Assembly: GCA_019417865.1 (NCBI GenBank) | Contig: DYCW01000389.1 | Location: 1 to 10,742, forward strand | Length of the DNA: 10,742 nucleotides | Source of the DNA: Ruminococcus sp. | Lineage (GTDB): Bacteria; Bacillota; Clostridia; Oscillospirales; Ruminococcaceae | Reading direction: 5' to 3' | Part shown: one piece after another, positions 6,951 to 10,742 of the stretch | How the letters are laid out: the number at the start of each line of letters is the position of its first letter | How positions within the stretch are numbered: the stretch's first letter is position 1 | Position numbers and translations under genes: made by a program | Notes under the pieces: model-generated | The model's input: only the letters and a program-made list of their open reading frames with translations | Told to the model about the DNA's origin: nothing | Databases searched by the model: none

Positions 6951-7492
6951 GAAAAAACAGAACAAAGAAACCATTTCGGACGGTATTTATGATCGTGGTG
7001 TTGTTACTGGTGGCAGAAATTGCAGTTTGGGGCTGGATGTCAGAGCAGTATAACCATACTGGAAGTGTACTGGATGCAGACCTGCGGATTGAAGAAGCGG
7101 TTTTGTATACGGGCATGTCAAATAAGGAAGATGCACAGCAGGCGGAACGCTATTTGATTGCGTCTTTGCATAACAACGATACCAGGACAGAACAGTTTTT
7201 GCCGAATCTCTATGTCACGAAGGAAACAGAGCCGTATATTGACGGGGAATCCTTAGTGCCGATGTCCTATTATGAGGCAATCAATGCGGCAGGAGCAAGT
7301 AATTTTGACTATTATCTTTGTATTCCGCCGGGGCAGACGGTAAAGGTTTTCTATACCTTGACGGAACAGGATTGTATGGAGCTGGAAGCGATGCAGCAGG
7401 AGGGCGGACAGTTGTATGTGTATCTGCCAGAACGAGAGACAATGCAGCCGGTTTGTGTACCAGTGCAATCTATAGAAATTGCAGCAAGCTGA
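6947..7492 (+). CDS. Membrane-anchored extracytoplasmic protein, function unknown
   Basis: A 181-residue protein with a basic N-terminus (MRKNRTKKPF), one hydrophobic helix at about 12-31 that should act as an uncleaved signal-anchor, and an outer domain of about 150 residues rich in acidic residues and tyrosines. It starts inside the stop of the zinc-ribbon gene (ATGA), with GGAGGGA (6932-6938) eight bases upstream. The topology and size of the outer part resemble those of its neighbour, so the pair may be partners or distant paralogues; I cannot show homology by eye. I do not recognise the family. A 77-bp gap with no obvious terminator separates it from argD. Confidence 0.78.
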   Translation: MRKNRTKKPFRTVFMIVVLLLVAEIAVWGWMSEQYNHTGSVLDADLRIEEAVLYTGMSNKEDAQQAERYLIASLHNNDTRTEQFLPNLYVTKETEPYIDGESLVPMSYYEAINAAGASNFDYYLCIPPGQTVKVFYTLTEQDCMELEAMQQEGGQLYVYLPERETMQPVCVPVQSIEIAAS

Positions 7493-7569
7493 GCCATCTT
7501 GACTGCACGCAAATCCATGCATGCACGTTATTTACAGGAAAACAATCGGAGAAAAGGGAGGAATTTCAT

Positions 7570-8739
7570 ATGACGACACAGGAAAAACTGAATCAGTCTG
7601 TCATGGGTACCTACGGAAGGTTTCCGGTGGTACTGGAACAGGGCAAGAATGAGGCTTGCCGGGATGAAACCGGAAAGCAGTATATTGATTTCGGCAGCGG
7701 CATCGGGACAACATCCCTCGGCTACTGCAACGAAAAGTGGGTGAATGCGGTTTGCCATCAGGCACAAACTTTACAGCATACGTCCAACTTATACTACACC
7801 AAAGTACAGGCAGACTTTGCAGAGGCACTTTGCAAGGCAACCGGGTATCAGAATTTGTTTTTTTGCAACAGTGGTGCAGAAGCAAATGAATGTGCGATTA
7901 AGCTGGCGAGAAAGTACAGCTTTGACAAATATGGCAAGGGACGGCATAAGATTCTGACGTTGGTCAACTCCTTTCATGGCAGAACCATGGCAACCCTTTC
8001 CGCAACCGGACAGGATGTCTTCCATAACTATTTCTTCCCGTTTTTAGAGGGATTTGACTATGTGAAAGCCAATGACATTGCGGATTTGGATGCGAAACTG
8101 GATGATACCGTCTGTGCCGTTCTGATGGAATATGTACAGGGGGAAGGCGGTGTCATGGCACTGGAGCAGGCGTTTGTGGATGCCGTCTATGACCGTTGTG
8201 GAAAACGGGATATTTTGGTGATGACGGACGAGGTGCAGACGGGCATGGGCAGAACGGGCACGCTTCTAGCTGGCGAACAATTCGGACATCATGCCGATGT
8301 GGTGACACTGGCAAAGGGGATTGCAGGCGGACTGCCGATGGGAGCGTGTCTGGCAAATCAAAAATGTGCTGGTGTACTGGACAAATCCGCTCACGGTTCG
8401 ACATTTGGCGGCAATCCGGTTTGCTGTGCCGGTGGACTCGCTGTACTGGAAACGCTGACAGCAGACGGTTTCTTACAGGAAGTGCAGAAAAAGGCAGTGT
8501 ATCTGCGGGAAAAGCTGGCGAAGTTGCCGCATGTGCAGGCAGTTACCGGACTGGGTTTCATGATTGGGATCCAGTTGGGGGACGGCAAGAAAGCTCTGGA
8601 TGTTGTCAATGCGGCACTGGAACAGGGGCTGCTGCTGCTGACCGCAAAGCATCGGGTACGGCTGTTGCCGCCGCTGACGATTACCTATGAGGAAATGGAT
8701 CAGGGTATTGCTATTTTGGAACAGATTTTGAATGTATAA
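7570..8739 (+). CDS. argD: Acetylornithine aminotransferase
   Basis: Class III PLP-dependent aminotransferase that makes N-acetylornithine from N-acetylglutamate semialdehyde with glutamate as donor. It has 389 aa, the usual size. The PLP lysine is K249 in TLAKGIAGG. The phosphate-binding segment SGAEANE starts at S101, and D220 of DEVQTG should contact the pyridine nitrogen. The segment SFHGRTMATLSATG and the THAHGSTFGG-like region near the end of the large domain (here SAHGSTFGGNP) are typical. The ATG is placed eight bases after a strong GGGAGG site (7556-7561). The open frame continues upstream of this ATG, but that part overlaps the preceding gene. argF follows after 28 bp. Confidence 0.95.
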   Translation: MTTQEKLNQSVMGTYGRFPVVLEQGKNEACRDETGKQYIDFGSGIGTTSLGYCNEKWVNAVCHQAQTLQHTSNLYYTKVQADFAEALCKATGYQNLFFCNSGAEANECAIKLARKYSFDKYGKGRHKILTLVNSFHGRTMATLSATGQDVFHNYFFPFLEGFDYVKANDIADLDAKLDDTVCAVLMEYVQGEGGVMALEQAFVDAVYDRCGKRDILVMTDEVQTGMGRTGTLLAGEQFGHHADVVTLAKGIAGGLPMGACLANQKCAGVLDKSAHGSTFGGNPVCCAGGLAVLETLTADGFLQEVQKKAVYLREKLAKLPHVQAVTGLGFMIGIQLGDGKKALDVVNAALEQGLLLLTAKHRVRLLPPLTITYEEMDQGIAILEQILNV

Positions 8740-8767
8740 TGAAATGATAGAATAAAGGAGAAATGAG

Positions 8768-9673
8768 ATGAAACATCTATTGAAAATGCTCGATCTGAGT
8801 GGTGAAGAGATTTTGGACATTCTGGATTTAGCGGATCAGCTGAAATATGAGCTGAAGCACAGCATTCCGCATCCCTATCTGAAGGGCAAGTCGATTGGTT
8901 TGATTTTCCAGAAGGCATCCACTCGGACACGTGTTTCCTTTGAAACGGGTATGTATCAGTTGGGCGGACATGCACTGTTTTTGTCCTCGGATGATTTACA
9001 GATTGGACGGGGCGAACCGGTACAGGATACGGCAAGAGTGTTGTCCCGTTATGTCAACGGCATTATGATTCGGACGTTTGAACAGAAGGAAGTCGAAGAT
9101 TTGGCGAAGTATGGAAGCGTTCCGATCATCAATGGACTGACAGACTTCAGCCATCCGTGTCAGGTGCTGGCGGACTTGATGACGATTCGGGAACGGAAGA
9201 GCACTTTTGATGATTTGAAGATGTGTTTTATCGGCGACGGCAATAACATGGCAAATTCGCTGATTGTGGGCGGTCTGAAAGTGGGTATGGAAGTGGCAGT
9301 GGCTTGTCCGGAAGGGTATCATCCGGCACAGGAGGTTCTGGAGTTTGCAAAGGCATATGGCGACAAGTTTAGCCTGACAGACCAGCCATTGGAGGCTGCG
9401 AAGGATGCGGATGTCCTGATTACCGATGTTTGGGCTTCTATGGGGCAGGAAGGCGAAGCAGAGAAGCGGAAGATTGCATTCAAGGGCTATCAGATTAACG
9501 ATGATGTGATGGCACAGGCAAATGCAGATGCCATGGTGCTGCACTGTCTGCCGGCACACCGGGAAGAAGAAATTACCACAAAGGTATTTGAGGCACATGC
9601 GGACGAAATCTTTGAAGAAGCAGAAAACCGGCTGCACGCACAGAAGGCAGTCATGGTTAAGCTGATGAAGTAA
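8768..9673 (+). CDS. argF: Ornithine carbamoyltransferase
   Basis: Makes citrulline from ornithine and carbamoyl phosphate in the cytoplasm. The carbamoyl-phosphate motif STRTR is at 51-55, HPCQ at 129-132, the ornithine-side DVWASMGQE segment lies near residue 220, and HCLPAHR is at 259-265. The HCLP motif with its cysteine separates it from aspartate carbamoyltransferase. The length of 301 aa is normal. AAAGGAG (8754-8760) lies seven bases before the ATG. It is the last gene of the arginine block and is followed within 30 bp by a hairpin terminator. A catabolic role cannot be excluded from sequence, but no arcA or arcC is nearby and the biosynthetic context favours the anabolic enzyme. Confidence 0.97.
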   Translation: MKHLLKMLDLSGEEILDILDLADQLKYELKHSIPHPYLKGKSIGLIFQKASTRTRVSFETGMYQLGGHALFLSSDDLQIGRGEPVQDTARVLSRYVNGIMIRTFEQKEVEDLAKYGSVPIINGLTDFSHPCQVLADLMTIRERKSTFDDLKMCFIGDGNNMANSLIVGGLKVGMEVAVACPEGYHPAQEVLEFAKAYGDKFSLTDQPLEAAKDADVLITDVWASMGQEGEAEKRKIAFKGYQINDDVMAQANADAMVLHCLPAHREEEITTKVFEAHADEIFEEAENRLHAQKAVMVKLMK

Positions 9674-9675
9674 TG

Positions 9676-9707
9676 GTGGAAAAGTAAAAAGATTGTGGAA
9701 AGCAGTT
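9676..9707 (+). repeat. 32-bp direct repeat, left copy
   Basis: Begins three bases after the argF stop with GTGGAAAAG and covers the 5' arm of the operon terminator. It matches 10057-10088 at 30 of 32 positions in the same orientation. The two copies bracket structured repeat B. See the right copy. Confidence 0.85.
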
Positions 9708-9733
9708 CCGACGATAGGTCAGGGCTGCTTTTT
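9699..9733 (+). terminator. Terminator of the arginine operon
   Basis: AAAGCAG (9699-9705) pairs with CTGCTTT (9725-9731), and the inner part GAC-GATAG-GTC extends the stem with a few unpaired bases. The 3' arm runs into a T-rich tract, TTTTTGCTTT. It starts 26 bases after the argF stop, so the transcript should end here before repeat copy B. Confidence 0.75.
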
Positions 9734-9761
9734 GCTTTAGAAAATATGGTTCCGTAATTCC

Positions 9762-10003
9762 TGCCGAATGGCAACTGCGGTCAAGCTGGCTCAGCTTGGC
9801 GAGGGGGATGCAAGGGGGGCAAGCTGCCACCCTTGCAAAGCAAACGAATTGAAATCGGTCAATGGATGAGAAACAAGATACCGCTGTCCGCCATCTAAAA
9901 AACAAAACGGTACGAAATGCAAAAATTTAGTGTAGTTAGACTGCAAATTGAGGTACAGAAGGGCGGACAGCGGTCACAGGCAGACAGCGTAGCGAATCTG
10001 CCG
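9762..10003 (+). repeat. Structured intergenic repeat, copy B (downstream of argF)
   Basis: Same element as 4845-5144, in the same orientation. The conserved parts are TGCC-GAAT-GGCA (9762-9773), the identical CAAGCTG-GCT-CAGCTTG hairpin, a hairpin GCAAGGG...CCCTTGC (9810-9836) with an AGC loop, a long-range 12-bp stem 9881-9892 with 9962-9973, and GGCAGA/TCTGCC (9979-10002). Copy A carries two extra hairpins (4892-4928) that are missing here. Outside the variable region the copies agree at roughly four in five positions by eye, and the first and last 30-35 bases are nearly identical. It lies after the operon terminator, so if it is transcribed it probably needs read-through or its own promoter, which I do not see. 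Confidence 0.8.
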
Positions 10004-10056
10004 GACCATTTGGAAAAGGTTTCCCTAAGAATCTAAAAAAGATTTTCTAGTATTAA

Positions 10057-10088
10057 GTGGAAAAGTAAAAAAATTGTGGAAAGCAATT
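10057..10088 (+). repeat. 32-bp direct repeat, right copy
   Basis: Starts with GTGGAAAAG and differs from the copy at 9676-9707 at two positions (G to A both times). It reproduces the sequence just after the argF stop but not the 3' half of the terminator. The spacing of 381 bp encloses the terminator and all of structured repeat B. It could be a duplication made when the repeat arrived, or the remnant of a larger duplication of the argF 3' end. Confidence 0.85.
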
Positions 10089-10116
10089 TCAGCCATACAC
10101 ATCTACCCATAACAAC

Positions 10117-10160
10117 GACAAAAATCACCTGCCGGAGCACACCAGCAGGTGATTTTTGTC
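10117..10160. terminator. Bidirectional terminator with perfect 16-bp stem
   Basis: GACAAAAATCACCTGC (10117-10132) and GCAGGTGATTTTTGTC (10145-10160) are perfect reverse complements around a 12-nt loop. Each strand has a five-T run in its 3' arm, so it can stop transcription from both sides. On the minus strand it overlaps the stop codon of the XRE regulator (10159-10161). It separates the arginine side from the regulator. Confidence 0.85.
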
Positions 10161-10404
10161 AGACTTTGCAGGGCAATTGATTCTCGATTTCCCGCACAAT
10201 ATCGCTCATTTTGACATCCAAGGCGGTAGAAATCCGGTAGAGCGTTTCGAGTGTTGGTTTTCGCTCGCCCCGTTCAATGGCACTTAAATGCGTCCTTCCA
10301 ATATCAGCAAGACCGCTTAGGACTTCCTGAGAAATGCCCTTTTTCTTTCGGAAATCCGCAATCACTTGTCCAACGATAACAGGATCCAGCGTGGAATGAT
10401 ACAA
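10159..10404 (-). CDS. Small XRE-family transcriptional regulator
   Basis: An 81-residue cytoplasmic DNA-binding protein that is almost only a helix-turn-helix (HTH_3, Cro/C1 type). The fold runs from about residue 10 to 73; the recognition region is ISQEVLSGLADIGRTHLSAI at about 24-43, followed by ERGERKPTLETL. I place the start at a TTG (10404-10402) because AGGAGG, seen as CCTCCT at 10413-10418, sits eight bases before it. The frame stays open to 10542 with an upstream ATG, but that extension would run across the divergent promoter and has no ribosome site. A TATCAT box (plus-strand 10430-10435) may be its -10, with a poor -35. It faces away from the gene at 10703 and probably represses it, itself or both through the CATATG sites between them. 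That role is inference. Confidence 0.85.
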   Translation of the reverse strand: MYHSTLDPVIVGQVIADFRKKKGISQEVLSGLADIGRTHLSAIERGERKPTLETLYRISTALDVKMSDIVREIENQLPCKV

Positions 10405-10460
10405 ACTTATCGCCTCCTCTCTGTTTCTTATGATAAACGGTTTCAACAATTTTTCTGAGC

Positions 10461-10489
10461 ACATATGTTGACATATGAACGCATATGTG
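10461..10489. promoter_or_regulatory. Putative operator: three CATATG sites at 10-bp spacing
   Basis: CATATG occurs at 10462-10467, 10472-10477 and 10482-10487, exactly one helical turn apart, so a protein could bind all three from one face. The outer two extend into an inverted repeat, CACATATG (10460-10467) and CATATGTG (10482-10489). The sites overlap the -35 box and spacer of the plus-strand promoter, the usual place for a repressor to block RNA polymerase. The adjacent XRE regulator is the obvious candidate to bind here; this is inferred from position only. Confidence 0.6.
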
Positions 10490-10496
10490 TTATAAT
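10468..10496 (+). promoter_or_regulatory. Consensus sigma-A promoter, rightward
   Basis: TTGACA (10468-10473), a 17-bp spacer and TATAAT (10491-10496) match the sigma-A consensus at all 12 positions, and TG at 10488-10489 adds an extended -10. Transcription would start near 10503. The next recognised start codon on this strand is at 10703, leaving a leader of about 200 bases. That leader (10497-10702) is very AT-rich, holds a possible 14-codon frame at 10514-10558 and a second TATAAT at 10674-10679 without a good -35, and shows nothing else I recognise. Confidence 0.85.
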
Positions 10497-10702
10497 AAAG
10501 AAAAGGGCGAATTGTGTTGCTTTTTGAAAATAGAATAACCAAGAATGATACAAAATAATTTTTATAACTATCAGTATATTTTTACTTATTTTGCTAATAT
10601 AATGAATTTTTCTGATTAAGAGCAAATTGATGAAATAAAATTCTAAATAGAAAATAACTGTTGTATAAATGGATATAATGAAACGATAAAAAGGAGGAAA
10701 AG

Positions 10703-10742
10703 ATGAAATCCTATAATATTTTATTGAGTGCATTGGAAGAGG
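10703..10742 (+). CDS. 5' end of an unrecognised gene (continues outside window)
   Basis: ATG at 10703 is preceded by AAGGAGG (10691-10697) at five bases, a strong ribosome site, and the frame (MKSYNILLSALEE) is open to the window edge. Thirteen codons are too few to assign a family. It is the likely target of the strong promoter at 10468-10496 and so of control by the divergent XRE protein. Confidence 0.6.
   Translation, partial: MKSYNILLSALEE

Noticed and set aside
7510..7530. Palindrome TGCATGCA before argD as an operator
   Set aside because: A short alternating purine-pyrimidine palindrome with no promoter near it and no second site; chance is a sufficient explanation.
8996..9637. 213-codon minus-strand frame antisense to argF
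   Set aside because: Same reason: argF is certain on the plus strand and the antisense peptide has no recognisable family.
9657..9905. Minus-strand frame over repeat B that shares the peptide LAKLSQLDR and a RFQ-V-FA pattern with a frame over repeat A
   Set aside because: The shared residues come from the CAAGCTG hairpin and its conserved flanks. The frames differ in length and end at unrelated points, and the shared stretches are just those where DNA identity is highest, so nucleotide conservation explains it.
10443..10733. 96-codon minus-strand frame in the AT-rich right end
   Set aside because: It would begin inside the gene starting at 10703 and run through the leader and promoter. Its I/Y/F-rich content reflects base composition.

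Overview
The window is a bacterial arginine-biosynthesis locus. Gene order, strong AGGAGG-type ribosome sites, sigma-A-type promoter elements, TTG and GTG starts and intermediate GC content point to a Firmicute, most likely a Ruminococcus-like member of the Clostridia. That assignment is inference from style and protein sequence; no rRNA or marker gene is present.

Layout. Positions 2-265 are the 3' end of an unrecognised AT-rich gene, closed by a terminator at 270-300. A plus-strand block then runs from 324 to 9673: argH, a 62-aa two-helix membrane protein, type-2 argC, a zinc-dependent phospholipase C-like protein, argJ, a 0.4-kb gene-free stretch, argB, a zinc-ribbon membrane protein, a second membrane-anchored protein, argD and argF. 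Many junctions overlap or nearly touch (TAATG at argC/PLC-like, 14 bp at PLC-like/argJ, ATGA between the two membrane proteins), so most of it looks like one translationally coupled operon. argF is followed by a hairpin terminator.

How the genes work together. ArgJ makes N-acetylglutamate and recycles the acetyl group from N-acetylornithine. ArgB, ArgC and ArgD take N-acetylglutamate to N-acetylornithine. ArgF converts ornithine to citrulline. ArgH releases arginine from argininosuccinate. ArgG is the one missing step and must lie elsewhere. The N-terminal helix of ArgB is of the type found in arginine-inhibited enzymes, so feedback control is likely at that step. No convincing ArgR box, T-box or operon promoter is visible.

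The least expected content is non-coding. A structured repeat of 242-300 bp occurs twice in the same orientation, once inside the operon between argJ and argB (4845-5144) and once after argF (9762-10003). It is built of several short-loop hairpins plus a long-range stem of 12-13 bp, and two hairpins differ between copies by compensating changes. The second copy also lies between two 30/32-identical direct repeats.

The right end (10159-10742) is a separate AT-rich control region. A small XRE-type repressor on the minus strand diverges from a promoter with perfect TTGACA-17-TATAAT boxes. Three CATATG sites exactly 10 bp apart overlap that promoter. The plus-strand gene it would drive starts at 10703 and leaves the window after 13 codons.
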